Below are positions 10,401-23,493 of a stretch of 64,000 bases of DNA, piece after piece (positions within the stretch are counted from its first letter, which is position 1; the number at the start of each line of letters is the position of its first letter). The notes below the pieces were generated by a model. That model did no database searches. It was not told where the DNA came from and saw only the letters and a program-made list of their open reading frames with translations. The translations under genes were made by a program, and so were the position numbers. The stretch is taken from contig NC_037273.1 in assembly GCF_000002425.4 (NCBI RefSeq), positions 11,374,639-11,438,638 of the forward strand, in the 5' to 3' direction. This DNA is from Physcomitrium patens (lineage: Eukaryota > Streptophyta > Bryopsida > Funariales > Funariaceae).

Positions 10401-12836
10401 TTCTATGAATCCTCACAAGCCATTGAAGAAAACTATACAAAAATTTCCACTACATGGACCATTTACAAACATGTATAACATGTTAATGCATGTGTAAATA
10501 TATTAGTATGTATGTGTATATATATATATATATATATACATTAGTAATTATTTACATTTGTTACGTGTGCTGTGTAAACATCTAACTGATCAAATAAATA
10601 TATATTCATGTTCTTATTAACATAATTATGTTAAAATTATTACAATTGATCTAATTAGTTACTCAAGTGTGTCATAGAATATATCAGAAGGAAGTATAAC
10701 TTTTCCATTGTTGGAAACAAACATCATCAATAAACAATTTGTAAAACTGTTACACTAGCAACTGTAATATAATGTTGATGGATTTTTATCGTTTTAAGTG
10801 TAATTAAGTGATATGGAAGATAATCATTTAATTTTTAATTCTAATTTTACTTTTTTAAATCATGGTTTTAAAAAACATCAGATAATCTTATCCTGAATTA
10901 AGTAAAAATATCAACAAACAAAACGAAAAACATACAAGTAATATTCAGCACAGAGGCTACAACATACATCAAAGTCATAAATGTGATTGTATGATAGATA
11001 TGGAACATTGGGATGCAAGTTGTGTAGGTTTATATGAGTGTGTGTACAGATACATGAATACATATATCAAGTTAATAATTTCTTGGAGCATTTGAAAATC
11101 CAATTGAACCAATTGAATACCAAATACTTAAAACTGGCTTCACTGTATAGAATTAAATGAGAGAGATTTTTTGAGTATTTTTAATGATTAAAATGTCACA
11201 TTACATATTTTTACATAATTTTGTGATGTGACAAAAATCTTGTTTACAACATAAAAGTAAGTGTGTGTGTGTGTGTGTGTGTTATGGGTTCACTTTACCT
11301 ATTTTCATCGATGTGCATTATGTAATTTTTTCTTCATACTGTTATGCCATTGTGATTTCAAGTGAAAAATCAAAATTATGGAAAATAGTTTAAGTGTGAA
11401 AAAATGTTTCAGTTTTATAATACTTGTTCTAAAAACTATCAGAAACCAAAATATACATAAAATTTAATAAATTCTCCAATTAAATCTCTTATTAGCCTAC
11501 AATGTTTTTATCACATAATTTTTCAGAATATTTTTAGACATATTTAAAAAAAAATGTGAATTCATTGTTACCCTTAATTATTTTTATAAATTGATGCACT
11601 TATTTTAGAATCACAATCATCATGCTTAAATATTTGTAAGAACTTTGCAGATTGTGACACAAGAGTCTGATGAAGACAAAAGATATATATATATATATAT
11701 ATATATCCCAAATTACTGTTATTTTTCAATTTCAAAATGCAACAAATTCTTAAGTGTTTTATGTATATAATTTTGAAAATGAACTCCAAAATAATATCGC
11801 CCATAGCTCCTTTAGCTTAAAAATACTACAATAGAATGCATTGTTGATAGATGAAACTCTAAAATTAGTAATTTAAAACCTAAAAATAACCTATGATTTA
11901 TCAGTAATAAATACATTAAAAAAAAATTAATGATGTGGTTTTCATTAATATCATATTTATTGTACAAAATAGTTGTTTAACAAAAAAGTATACATGCTAC
12001 ACAAAACCATGAAAATTTAATGGAATTTGCTAGTAATAAGAACAAGAAAAGTGATTTAAAAAATTCTTAAACAAAAAAACTATAAATATCTAAATTATAA
12101 AAATAAAAATTCAACTAATTAAATTAATTTTTTACTTTATAGCTGTATAAATTTGGATTTCAATACAATTTATAAACATACAAAACTTTTATTGATTCTT
12201 TTTTATATTTTTAGATAATCAAATTATAAATGAATTACTTCTAAATATATGTTTTGAAAAAAATACATATTATTATTTTATTTGTTTTTTCTTTGTACAT
12301 ATATGCCTTTTATATAAATATAATATTATTTTTTATAAATTATCTCTCAGTATATTATTATCTCCAATAAGTTTTGAAAAATTGAAGAATCAACCTAGTT
12401 ATATAATGTTTAAGTTATAATTTTCTTAAGTTATTAATTATGGCTAGAGAGAAAAAATATAGAAGGCTATAACTTTATAGAAGGTATAAATAGTAGCAAA
12501 TTTAGCTTAGGCAAGAGTAATTTATGCTTTATTGGAAGGTTTTTGTATAAAACTTTTTCAAAATATTGCAAAGGGCCTTGTAGGTAGTATATTCATCTAC
12601 ATCCCTAATGTGCAATATGGAAGTAATTACAAATGGCTCGATAGCTTCAATGTACATATGAACAATATTAATATATAATCTTTTTCAATGATGTTGTAAG
12701 CACTTACGCTTTCGTCTACGTATTAACAATGAATAAACTCAATAATTTTGTAATCATTTGGTTGAATATGCACATTCTATTCTTTGATTGGATTCAACAC
12801 ACTGTCATATGGTGTTATTTTTTATCTAAGAATACA
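10401..12836. other. Unassigned AT-rich DNA with microsatellites
   Basis: No gene or known element seen on either strand. It holds (TA)n at about 10517-10538, (GT)n at 11260-11282 and (AT)n at 11681-11706. The open stretch at 11574-11804 (minus) runs through the last of these and is not a gene. Confidence 0.5.
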
Positions 12837-12840
12837 TCGG

Positions 12841-13034
12841 TGTCATATTTTAAGAAAACTATATGATAAAAATGTAATCAAAAATAAATTTCTAATTAAT
12901 ATCTAATCATCTTGATTCAATAATAATTCAAGATATTTAAATATGGATTTTACAAAAGCCTCTTAGTTTATTTTCTTATCTTAATAAGTAGTAGAGCAAA
13001 GGTTGGTTAGTAATTTTACCTTCTAGGCTATAGA
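12841..13034 (+). repeat. E1 5' LTR, first segment (family A)
   Basis: Begins TGTCATATTTTAAG and matches the reverse complement of S2's start (shared AATTAATATCTAAT, then the block ending TACCTTCTAGG). It breaks at ~13034 and resumes at 14325. The four bases before it are TCGG, in line with the NCGK targets of the family, but the right-hand flank is lost. Confidence 0.7.
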
Positions 13035-14095
13035 AATCCTAACTAAACCCTAGTAATTCCTGCAATAGATTTAAAGCTCAATAACTAATGAATTAACCAT
13101 CAATATTAATTCAATTTTTTCACACTTCTTAAAAAATAAGTTGAAAATAAACACAAAAAAATTGAAAATGATTGGAATTGCCAAATAGACGATAACCTCA
13201 AAAATGTGCTCAAGTATTGGCTGGCCTCCTTTTTCAACCTTGATGCCAATCTCCTAAAGCCAATATCTCTCTTTTTCACCATTCAATTGATCTCAAAATT
13301 CTCATATATATAGAAAAACAAGTCTAATATCCTCTCACACAAATTTCATTCCAATCCAACTAATAAATTGTAAGAAATCTTAAAAACCCTCACTAGACCT
13401 AAATTTCTACTTTCTCAGACCTTGACCCTTTTAAACCTCAATAATCCTCAATTCAACCATTAGATCGAGTTCAAATTTGTAACATATATTAAACACAACT
13501 ATAACCATGAATCCACAAAATTTTACTTATAGACATATTACAAAACTCTTGAAATCATCCAAAATATAAACTCTATTTTATTTCATAAAATCTAAGTCAT
13601 CCAAAACAAACCTTGATTTTGTAAAGCTCTTACAAAGTCATAACAACTCCAAATTTTCCAAAGCTAATGCTCATAAAAACCATATCTAGTCTGCTATCAA
13701 ACCTCACTCTCCGATCTTCAAAAGAATCCCGAAATCGTCATCGAGACTCAATTTTATGCCTCAAGGTCTAATTTCGACCCTGATTCATAACCGGCCCTCT
13801 CTGGGTATCAATATCTAGTTTTTCTAAGTAAATTTTACTAGAATTTACTCTTAATTTCTTTCTAAAGATGTCTATATTATTTATTTTTTCAACCTACTTT
13901 GTTTTGCCTTATTTATGGTCCTACAATGTAAATAGAAGTCACCTTTCTTAAAGGTAGCATTGGTACCTTTTAATATACCCCTTTGACTATTAATTATATT
14001 TCTAAGATAATTTTTTCTAATACTTTGAACTAAGATCTCCTAAATTACAATAATTTCCACACTCTTTCACCTATTAGTTGTGTTACATGATGACA
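13035..14095 (-). repeat. A3: truncated family A LTR inserted in a C LTR
   Basis: Matches S1 and S4 from the AAACCCTAGTAATTCC block to the plus-strand end ACATGATGACA. The left ~550 bp are missing. The right flank is ATGT followed by the C LTR; the C LTR at 23820 has CACCACGTAGCCC at this place, so the target was ACGT. The left junction is an inverted fusion to E1's LTR made by deletion. Confidence 0.75.
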
Positions 14096-14324
14096 ATGTA
14101 ACTCTTAGTTAGATAGTATATTTGGAGGCAAGGATGAAGCCTTCTTCACTCTTGTCAATGCCTTTCTAGTCTTAGTCTTGTTTCAAGACTTTTTAGTCTT
14201 CTTGTTTTTGGAAATAGCCATTTTAGTTAATATTACATCACCTTTTGAATGACTTTTGTAGTTCTCTTCAGTGATAGAAGAGTGTATTGAGGATTCTCTT
14301 TCTTTGACATTCATGTCCTTGACA
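14096..14324 (+). repeat. C3: right half of a family C LTR
   Basis: Starts at the ATGT target copy, continues with the C LTR blocks CTTAGTTAGATAGTATAT and CTTCTTCACTCTTGTC, and ends CATGTCCTTGACA. It then passes directly into E1's LTR. Its left half was lost with that of A3. Confidence 0.7.
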
Positions 14325-15457
14325 AAAGGCCATAAATTTGTAAAATCAGATTAAAAGAGATAAATAATTAGCATGATTGATACTAGAATTAAGTCAAGGA
14401 TAGGATTGGACTAAAAAAATCCTAGGATAGGTTAGATTGATATCCAAGAGTTGACTATTTGTAGGAAATGATCAAAATGAGACCTCCAGCTACTATAATG
14501 ATTGTTTAGGATAAAATAAGGACGCATTTGAAAATCAACAATTAAGGTTTGTGAGTTAGCTTTGAGCTTATTTTAAAGATATAAGGCTTGTTTTTGTAGG
14601 ATTTGGAATGAATTAGTAATTATTATTCAAAATTAGGATTTGTATCAATAACTTGAGATTTATGCAATATAATTAGGGCTAGTACTCCTGATTAGTTTGT
14701 GCAATTGATATCACATCTATAATTCAAAATTTGAAAGTACTTATTTGATTGCATGTATTAAGTGTATATTAATAATTTTATTAATCTAATGATGCAATTG
14801 AGAGTTATTTTGGTTTTGGTATAAGAAGGTATTAAAAGTTGATAGTTTGAGGTTGAGTAGGATTTCTATGATATCTATAGATCTACTAGTCGGATCAAGG
14901 TGAAATTTGGCATAGTGTTAGAAGACTTTAATATAAAACTATATATTGATTTTGAATTGAAGTTAACAATTGGAAAAGAAGAAATTGATACTGGAACATT
15001 TATATCAACTTTCAAGTTGGTGGCCAAGTGACATTAGTGTGATTTTTGGACTTTTTTTCACAATCTCTAAATTAGATTGGATTGAATTTTTTTAAGTATA
15101 TAGAAGATTTATAGTAGCATTTTTATGTATAATTCTGTACCAAATAGATACTCAAATGAGGAGTTACAGCTTGCCAAAGTTCATTGACTAGAGTTAGGGC
15201 TTGCAAAGAGAAATCAAAATTACCTAATTATGAAAGTAATAAGTCAATTGGAGTTTATATATGATTGAAGTTATTAAAAAAAAAAATTTGAATACTTTTT
15301 ATTAACTTTAAGTACTTTTGAATTAAAATTTGAATTACATTCTTCTTATATAGGTGAAACCTATTATATTTTCTTAGATATTTATAGAACACAGCTTTAC
15401 CTTCTTCAGCTAGATGCACTCTGAATTTTTAAATAAGAGAACACATGTTATGATATA
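14325..15457 (+). repeat. E1 5' LTR, second segment
   Basis: Resumes the LTR with CCATAAATTTGTAAAATCAG, matching S2 in reverse (CCATAAATTAATAAAATCAG), and runs to the LTR end near 15457 (GAACACATGTTATGATATA, a decayed form of the ACGTAATACGACA end). Confidence 0.75.
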
Positions 15458-15459
15458 AG

Positions 15460-15478
15460 TGGTTAATTCCATATAAAA
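15460..15478 (+). promoter_or_regulatory. Decayed primer-binding site of E1
   Basis: TGGTTAATTCCATATAAAA sits where P1 has TGGTGAACCCGACGTGAAA; most differences are C-to-T or G-to-A. It lies just after the LTR end. Confidence 0.6.
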
Positions 15479-15559
15479 TTTTTAGGTAGAAGGTGTTGGA
15501 TTGTAATTGTAGTTACTTAGAATTAATAGTGTAAGAAAGTAAGAAAATTGGATTTGATT

Positions 15560-16854
15560 TTTTTGATGGAGTTTTGAATGGAGTTTCAAGTGAATCTTGA
15601 AGTGGACCTTTAAATGGATTTTCTATTAGTGGAAAAGGTATGTACTTTGATCCAAACATTACAAATATGTTTCAAGTATTTTTATTGTTTATAGAACAAC
15701 AATAAGACAATGATTATAAAGAGACTTTGGCAACCAAAGCATTGCAATCAATGATTAACAAAATTGACTAATTTGGTGGAAGAAATATTTCAAAGTATTT
15801 GAGATGTTATATATGAAAAATGGACTTGAATTATATTTCCAAAAAGAAGATGATTGAGCTATTTGAACTTGTTACAATCTTCAAGATAAAAAAAACATAT
15901 TAAATTAATTATAGAGCATTTTGGAGATTTATGGGAGATATTTTCACATGCATTAAAGAATAAATATTTTTTAGAAGATAGTGATTGAGTTACCAAGAAA
16001 TCATTTTTGGAATGGATTAATTGGCTCAATAAGAATTTACAAGCCACAAAGCTTTTGAAGGAGCTTGATATTCTTGATTATCAAAGATGGAAAATTAACT
16101 TTTGAGCTAAATAAGGTTGAAATTTTTTCTTGAGCAGCTAATAGAGGATTACAAGAAAAGTTAGAAATTCTTCTTTATGATAAAGAAAAAAATGAAGAAT
16201 TAACAATAAAATAGAAAAAAATTGAAGATGCTAGAAGATTACTTACAAAAAAGCAAAAAAAAAAAGAATAGGATTAGAATTCAAGGAATTAGACAAGTAC
16301 CTAAAATTCAAGTACTTGCTTCATAATTGATAGTACTTATTATTCAATTTCTAAAGACTACATCAAGAAAAGAAGATATAGAACTTTAGGAGATTATACA
16401 TGGGATGCAAGATCTTCAAATTGAACTTGCAAGGCTTGAGAAGAAGACTTCTACAATAAGTTCAAAGCTATTTCTAAGCAAGGATATATGCATAGATGTA
16501 TTTGATGTAATGATGATCCTCATTCTCAAAAAGATTATAGTGAATTCAATGAAATGGTACAATAAAGTATAAGTTTTTGAAAAGATTAAAAGATGGTATT
16601 GAAGAACATTGATAATCTTCTTTAAACTATCTTTGGTAATGAAAGTATGAGAGAATTGGTTAAGAATTATTTAGGTATACATCAAATTGCAATAATAGAA
16701 GTTACAAGTTATACTAATAGGATCAATGGTGATAAAAAATAAGAATTTTTTTAGAAATATTATATCAAATAGACTTTGGTTTTTTATTATTTCTATAATG
16801 TAAAAAAAGAAGATGTTATGAGAAACATTATTGAATATTACTACTACAATTCAT
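15560..16854 (+). pseudogene. gag: E1 gag, N-terminal two thirds, broken
   Basis: The reading follows P1 gag closely through stops: a MYFDPNI block (P1 MHMDPSI), ATKALQSMINKID, GRNISKYLRCYI, KKKMIELFEL, an EDSD-x-VTKKSFLEWI block, a leucine-rich helix region, and a zinc-knuckle relic near 16497-16540 with its first Cys kept. Stops are mostly Trp, Gln or Arg codons changed by one transition. The frame breaks off at the threonines of TTTIH, where C1 is inserted, and resumes at 25382. This is the capsid and nucleocapsid part of a family A element. Confidence 0.8.
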
Positions 16855-17413
16855 TGTCATGGACATATACATGTAAGCTAATAATTACTTCTATAAATAA
16901 GTACAAGTAAGTAGAAGTAGATAAAAGTAAATTAATTCTATGATATCTTCTATAGAAGCTTCCTAAAAGCTTCATAGATGGTGCTTTGATTTTATAAGTG
17001 TCTATAATTGATTTTTTGGATTAGAAAAGTACTCAACAAGTTAGCTATGTGCCACATATATTGTTAGCTTGAAGACCAAGCTAATTATGTGGCCAATATA
17101 TAGAAAAACTTTCCTTGAAAGTCAAAACATGTGTTCTATAAAGTCAACACATATTGGAGTTTCCATAGAACATCACCATGTAGCCCTTACTTAGATAGTA
17201 TATATACAGACAAGAGTGAAGTCTTCTCCACTCTTGTCAATTCTTTTCTTGTTTCTAGTCTAGTTTTAAGAGTCTCAAATTTTCTTGTCTTTTGGCAACA
17301 TGCCATTCCAATTTTTTTTTAATATACATACTTCTTTATTTCTATTTTGTTATTCTTTCTTTGACATGGATTTCATTGGTTTATGCATCATCTTTTAGTT
17401 CATATTTTTGATA
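16855..17413 (+). repeat. C1 5' LTR
   Basis: 559 bp, from TGTCATGGACATATAC to TTTTTGATA (3' copy TTCTTGACA). It includes the inverted block GCTTGAAGACCAAGC that recurs in every C LTR. Confidence 0.85.
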
Positions 17414-17433
17414 GATTCACAAGAATATACTTA

Positions 17434-17451
17434 TAATATCAAAGCTTTGTC
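17434..17451 (+). promoter_or_regulatory. C1 primer-binding site (tRNA-iMet type, decayed)
   Basis: TAATATCAAAGCTTTGTC against TGGTATCAGAGC..., with GG changed to AA; C4 has TAATATCAGTGCTTTGTC. It is 20 bp after the LTR end. Confidence 0.6.
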
Positions 17452-17620
17452 TTGTCTTGATTAAGAGTGGATTATTACTTTCTTATAATAAGATATAAGC
17501 ATATTAGAAGTTACGAATCATCCTCTTGTAAACTGATATTGTTCTTAGTATTTTCTTTATTCTCAAGTCCTTTCTTCTACTTCTCTTAAGTGATATTAGA
17601 TATTTTTTTTGAATATTCTT

Positions 17621-18619
17621 ATGGCAAAGCTTGTTGCAATGGTACAAATACAAGAGCAATTGAGGGAGTTGATGCTTCCAATGTATCAACTTTACTCACT
17701 TTCATAAGGATCAATAAAAATGGGAGGAAGTGAGGATATAGAAATGATTACAATTGCGTCAACATCTGCACCAAATCATGTCCCTTCTCCCACTATGGAA
17801 CATTCTTCAAGAGTTAGAAAACTAAGAGTTGTTCTATCCAAAAAGTTTGATGGTATAAAATCTAAATTTCGAGGATTTATCAATCAAGTACAACTTATCA
17901 TTGAACTTCAATCTCAAAGCTATCCAACTCCAAGATTACAAGTTAGATTTCTTGGTACACTTCTTTTAAATTCAGTACTATTACAGTTTTCATCTTTTTT
18001 TAAATAAAAAGATCTAATATTAGATAATCTAAAAGTATTTTTGACAAAATTTTGGTTCATATATAGAAAACATGATGCAACTCATGTTGCAACCAAGAAG
18101 GTCTATATTTTGTGATAAGACAATCCATCTATAACATTATATACTACATAGTTTTGACAACTTGCAACTAATATCAAGTGGGATGATCCTGCACTTATTA
18201 GTCAATTTTTTTATGGATTATAATGTGAAGTAAAGAAATTGATGCTCAGCTTACTTGATCCTCTAACATTGAGTCAAGCAATTGACTTTGTTGTGAAAAG
18301 CAACAATCAACTTTATAAGTTTTGATTTGAGAGTCGCATAAGTAAGCTTCAACATTACTACAATTTGATGGCAACACCAATATTTCTTCAACACATAAAT
18401 TCAAAACTAGAAGATATACAAATTAATATAGTATGTTTTAAACTTCTTATCAAGTAAAAAAAGACTCATTGCTATCAAGAGGAATTGTGCTTATATTGTG
18501 CAGAACCTAAATATACTTCTAAACATTGTCTAAAGAAGCGACAAAAATTCAAAATGAGAAGCACATTTTTCAAAGAAGATAATATTTTGGAAAATGAATT
18601 TGTCCAGCTATAATAGGGA
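17621..18619 (+). pseudogene. gag: C1 gag, broken
   Basis: Starts ATGGCAAAGCTTG (MAKLVAMVQIQEQLREL, a coiled-coil-like start). Next is a linker with TSAPNHVPSP and the capsid region (LSKKFDGIKSKFRGFINQVQLIIELQ), then a retrotransposon gag helix (DPLTLSQAIDFVV) and a zinc knuckle near 18480-18540 (CxYCxEPKxTSKHC, His lost). Stops are frequent. The reading is cut by S2 four bases after 18619. Homologues in C2 and C4 show the same order. Confidence 0.8.
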
Positions 18620-18623
18620 CTAT

Positions 18624-19946
18624 TGTCGTATTACGTATAGTCTTGCTTAGAAATGCACCAAGCACATAGTTGTGAAAGGTGAGGTTGTGTTTCAGAAGTA
18701 TCCAAGAAATCCTAATAGGTTTCACCTATACGAGAAGAATATAATCTGAATTTCAATTCAAAAATACTAAAAATACTCTTTTTAGTAGCTTTAAGCATAC
18801 ATAAATTCCAATTACCTTGTTACTTTCATATTTAAGCAATTTAGATTTTTTTTGTAAGCCCCAATCTTAATTAGTGAGTGTTAATAAGCTGTAAAATTTA
18901 ATCCAATCATCCACTTAATGTAAAATTTTGCATACAATTGTCCATATAAGTCTTCTATATGTTCAAGAATTTTTAGCCAAATCCAACTTACAAATTATGA
19001 GAAAACTTCCAAAAATTGCACTGATGCTACTTGGCCACCAACTTGAAAAATAAAGTAAAAATCCTAGTAGTAATTTCTCCCTTTTCAACCGTTAACTTTG
19101 ACTCAAAATTGGTGTGCAACTTGATCTTTAAGTCTTTTAAGACCAAGCCAAATTTCACCTTGATCCGACTAATAGATCTCTAGATATTATAGAAACCCTA
19201 CCCAACCTCAAACCACCAACTTCCAAAACCCTCTTATGCTAAAAACTAGATATCTCTAAACCACATTGTTAGATTATTACAAAATTTTGTATATGCTTAG
19301 CACACCCAATAATCCAAATAATGTCAAATTTTTAACTGTAGATGTTATATTAATTGCACAAACTAGCCAAAATTACTAGTCCTAATTATATTTTATAAAA
19401 TCCAAATCACCAATACAAATCTTGACTTTTAACAACAATTTCTAAGACTTCAAAAATTCTCAAAATAAAATCTTCATGCCTCTAAAAATAACTTCAAGCT
19501 GGCTCTCAAATCTTATCCTCCGATCTTTGAATGAATCCCTATTTTACACTAGGCTATCATTTTTGTGGCCAGAGGTCTAATTTCGACCTTGTCTCACAAA
19601 CAGCTAAACTTCGGATATAAATCTAACCTATTCTAACGATTTTTTAGCCCAACCTTACTTTCAACTTAACCTTAATATGAACTATACCAATTATTTATCT
19701 CTTCTAATCTGATTTTATTAATTTATGGTCTTTCTAAAGTAGTAGAAGAGTCTCTATAACCTAGAAGGTAAAATTATTAATTAACTTTCAACTTACTAAA
19801 TATTAAGATAAAAAAATAACCTAAGAGGATTTTATAAAAGCCATGTTTAGACACCTCAAATTATAATTGAACTAAGATAATTAGATATTAATTAAAAATT
19901 CAATTTTGATTATAATTTTACTATATAGTCGTATTATATCACAACA
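18624..19946 (-). repeat. S2: solo LTR of family A in C1
   Basis: Plus-strand ends TGTCGTATTACG and TATATCACAACA. The empty site in C2 reads GGGACCGTGCGG. Here the left flank is GGGA-CTAT and the right flank TTGT-GTGG, so the target was CCGT, duplicated as 4 bp and decayed by transitions on each side. It matches E1's LTR best (1323 bp). Confidence 0.85.
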
Positions 19947-19950
19947 TTGT

Positions 19951-21460
19951 GTGGTTGGAATCTTATACAATTTCTAATGGTCTTATCCTCTCCTCAGAAT
20001 CCTCTCTTTGTTTTATTATAGATATGCATTTAGGACCTAATAATTATAAAGTCTATGCCTTGATAGATTAAGGAGCCTCAACTTGTTTCTTAGATGTAGA
20101 ATTTGTTAAAAGTCATAAAATATCATTAGTACAAAAAACCAAACTTATTCATGTAGAAGTCATAGATGGTCATCTGTTGTCTTATGGAAATGTTACTCAT
20201 GAAATACTTCCTATAGATGTAGTAATAAATGGTCATAGTAGTTGCGTAATCTTTAATATAATTGGTTCTCCCTCTAATCTAGTTATTTTAGATTTATCAT
20301 GGTTAGAAAAATATAATCCTTGCATAGATTAGATTTTTCATACCCTTGACTTCTCTAAAAGCATAATTAAGAGTGAAATTAATCCAATAGAAAGTCATAA
20401 GTCTAGTACAATTAAACCTATATGTGTAGATGCAAGACCTTTGTTGAATGTTGCAAAATAAGGATCACCTTGTGTCATTTATGCCACACCTGTTTCTAAT
20501 GATGTAAAGAATTCAAGTAGCATTCTCAACAAATATTAAGAATTTCAAGATGTATTTGAGAAGAAAAATATTAATACTCTTCTAAAACATCATCTCCATA
20601 ACTACTCAATTGACCTTCAAGAAGGAACTTAACTGCCATTTGGGCCAATCTATAATTTATCACAAAATGAATTGGTTGAACTTAAGGAATATGTTGAAGA
20701 GAATCTGACCAAGAATTTCATACGCCATTCCAAATCACCAGCAAGAGCTCCAATCTTATCTATAAAGAAGAAAGATGGGGCATTGCGGATGTGTGTTGAT
20801 TATCGAGGATTCAATAAGATCACTATCAAAAATAGGTACCTTCTACCTTTAATATCCGGACTTCTTGATCTATTGATTCAAGCTATGAGATATATAAAAA
20901 TAGATCTATAGAAGGTATACAATTTAGTATGTATTAACGAAGGTAATGAATAGAAGACTATGTTTGAAACTAAATATGGATATTTTGAATACAACGTCAT
21001 ACCTTTTGGACTTACAAATATACGAACAACTTTTTAACATCTAATCAATGATGTTTTTTGAGAGTTTTTAGAAAATTTTGTTATTTTTTATTTGAACAAC
21101 ATCTTGATCTATTCTAAGAACACAAATGAATTTGAACTTCATGTTTGTCATATATTACAAAAATTAAGAGATGCGAGACTCTATGCCAAGATAGAAAAGT
21201 ATATATTCTACACTACTCAAGTTGACTTTTTAGGATTGATCATTATAAATGATGGACTTATAATGGATCCTAAGAAAGTTCAAACAATCGTGGATTGGAA
21301 GATTCTAAAAATGATAAGAGATGTCCAATGATTTTTGGACTTTACTAACTATTATTGGATCTTCATCAAAGACTTCTCTTGAATTGCAGCTCTACTTATA
21401 TGTTTAATTTGTAAAGATAAAATTGAGTGGAGTAAAGAAGTTGAAGCATCTTTTGAAACA
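19951..21460 (+). pseudogene. pol: C1 protease and reverse transcriptase, broken
   Basis: The protease site reads ALID-stop-GAST where DSGAS is expected. Then comes the RT N-terminal part, open at 20672-20911 ([29 protein letters not shown]), a palm with PFGL, and open sequence from 21092. The catalytic YxDD is YLNN (FYLNNILIYSKN), so both metal-binding Asp are Asn. After the RT thumb and connection (KEVEASFE) the reading jumps into the spacer before integrase at ~21460: the RNase H domain present in C2 is missing. Stops are mostly transition products. Confidence 0.85.
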
Positions 21461-22940
21461 TTTTCATCTTTGAGTAATAAAATCAACATTGACTGTTGAT
21501 TCAATCCTTGTGAAACAAATCCAATCAAGTATCTCTTTTGATCCTATTATTCACAATATTAGGAATCTTTCTTCTAAGTCCCAAGATACTTCTAAGTTTG
21601 AATTCAAAAACAACCTATTCTATTTCAAAGGTTGATTATATGTTCTAAAAAGAAAAGTACAATTACATGTTCTTCAAGTACGTCATGACTTTCTAGCAGC
21701 AGGATATTTTGGATACAATAAGACTTTGAAACTTATACCCAGAGATTTTTGGTGGCCACAAATGTGGAAGCGTGTGAAAGAATTTGTTCAGTCATGTGAT
21801 ATTTGTTCAAGATCAAAAACTCCTCATCATCAATCTTACGGACTTCTTCAACCATTACCTATTCCAAAACAACCATGGTCTTTTGTTTCTATGGATTTTA
21901 TCATGGATCTTTGAATCTCAAGTTCTTATGATTCTATATTTGTGATAGTAGATCGATTTACCAAGATGACACATTTTGCACCATATAAAAAATCTATCAC
22001 AGGTGAAGAAACAGTTAAACTCTTTCTTGATAACATCTATCACTATCATGGATTATCCAAGGATATTATTTTAGATAGGAGAACTTAGTTTGTATCAAGA
22101 TTTTGGTGAATTCTTTTCAAGATTCTAAAAGTAGATATAAAACTATCTTCAATATTCCATCCTCAAATTGATGGACAAACGGAGCGTGTTAATCAAGTCT
22201 TGGAACAATATTTAAGATGTACCATCAACTACCAAAAAGATGATTGGATAATTTTTTTGCCATTGGTAGAGTTTGCTTATAACAACATGATACATTTTTC
22301 TATAAAATAAACACCTTTTTTTGCCAATTATGGTTATCATCCATGACTTCATACTTTTGACTTTTCAAAAGGTGATAATCTTGCGGTGGAAGATTTGACA
22401 ATTCATTTATCAAAGTTACATGCAACAATAAAGACATAATTGAAAGAAACTTAAGAACAACAAAAGATCAATGTGGATGTCTATTGAAAGGAACAACCAT
22501 CATTTTATATAGGTGATAAGGTATGGTTACTTCATTACAATATCAAAACTACGCATCTTTGTGACAAGTTGGACTATCTTAGACTTGGACCATTTTCTAT
22601 TTCTACACAAATCAATCTAGTTGCATATCATTTATACCTACCGAAGTCAATAAAAATTCATTTAGTATTCCACGTATCTCTTCTTGAACCATACAAGAGA
22701 ATGGACATACCAAAAAGAAGAGAAGCTCTATCTCTTCCTATAAAAGTGGACAATAATGAAGAGTTTGAAGTAGAAGAAGTCTTAGATTTTAGGCGGTGCA
22801 AAAATAAATTGGAATATCTTATCTATTAGTGCAGATATGATATTAGTAAATGCACATGGGAGCTACTAAAGAATCTTGTAAATGCAGCAAAGGCGATGGA
22901 GACTTTTCATCGGCAACATCCATCAAAATCAAGATAAAAA
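21461..22940 (+). pseudogene. pol: C1 integrase with GPF motif and chromodomain, broken
   Basis: Order: HHCC zinc finger (ending SCDICSRSK near 21800), first catalytic Asp in SMDFIMDL, second in ILDRRT (usual DRGTQF), Glu in QTERVNQ, then the GPF motif (LRLGPFSIS) near 22590, and a chromodomain at about 22755-22915 (EVEEVLDFRR..LEYLIY, then CTWELLKNL and a FHRQHP end). This makes family C a chromovirus: such chromodomains direct integration to marked chromatin. A TAG in the chromodomain and other stops disable this copy. Confidence 0.85.
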
Positions 22941-23493
22941 CTTTTTTATAAAAGAAATAAGATCTAGGCAAGATAACATTCTACTTTCAATCTTTATTTG
23001 TAGCTTCTTTGTAGTTTTGATGCTAAAGAGATGGAGAACCAATAAGTAGTGGATTTCACTGAAGAACCTTTGTTTGTTGACTTGCTAGATGAGACATTGA
23101 AATTGTCACAACCTTTAAGACAATGAAATTGAGATAAAGATCCTCAAGAATAATATGTTTTTCTTCAAATAGTTGGCAAGATACAATACGTTTGATATCA
23201 CGACTTAGAAGAGACTCCCAATGTTTGGTAATTTTATTAGAGGCAAGAACAACTCCTGATAATGTTCCAAATATTTTATTTAAAGGAAGTTATGAAGGCC
23301 TCAAGAACAATCAAATAGTAGGGTAGTCTTCTTGATTTGTTATGGGATACTATTGACGGTTAAGAGGTCCTATCAACCGTCTTCAAAGAGAACAAAGACT
23401 TGAGTATATCGTGAATATAATTTGTTGCATCATAGATTTTTTTAATTTATGTTGACCACTCTTCATAAAACTTGTCTCTAGAAGGAGGGATAA
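22941..23493 (+). other. C1 3' untranslated region with polypurine tract
   Basis: No open frame. It ends in GAAGGAGGGATAA (23481-23493), the polypurine tract directly before the 3' LTR. Confidence 0.7.

Noticed and set aside
10401..12836. A host gene in the transposon-poor stretch
   Set aside because: No open frame with protein-like composition, no splice-consistent exons that I can see, and microsatellites throughout.
17131..17322. 63-codon open stretch seen twice (also 27529-27720)
   Set aside because: Both lie in C-family LTRs; duplication is due to the LTR, not to a gene.
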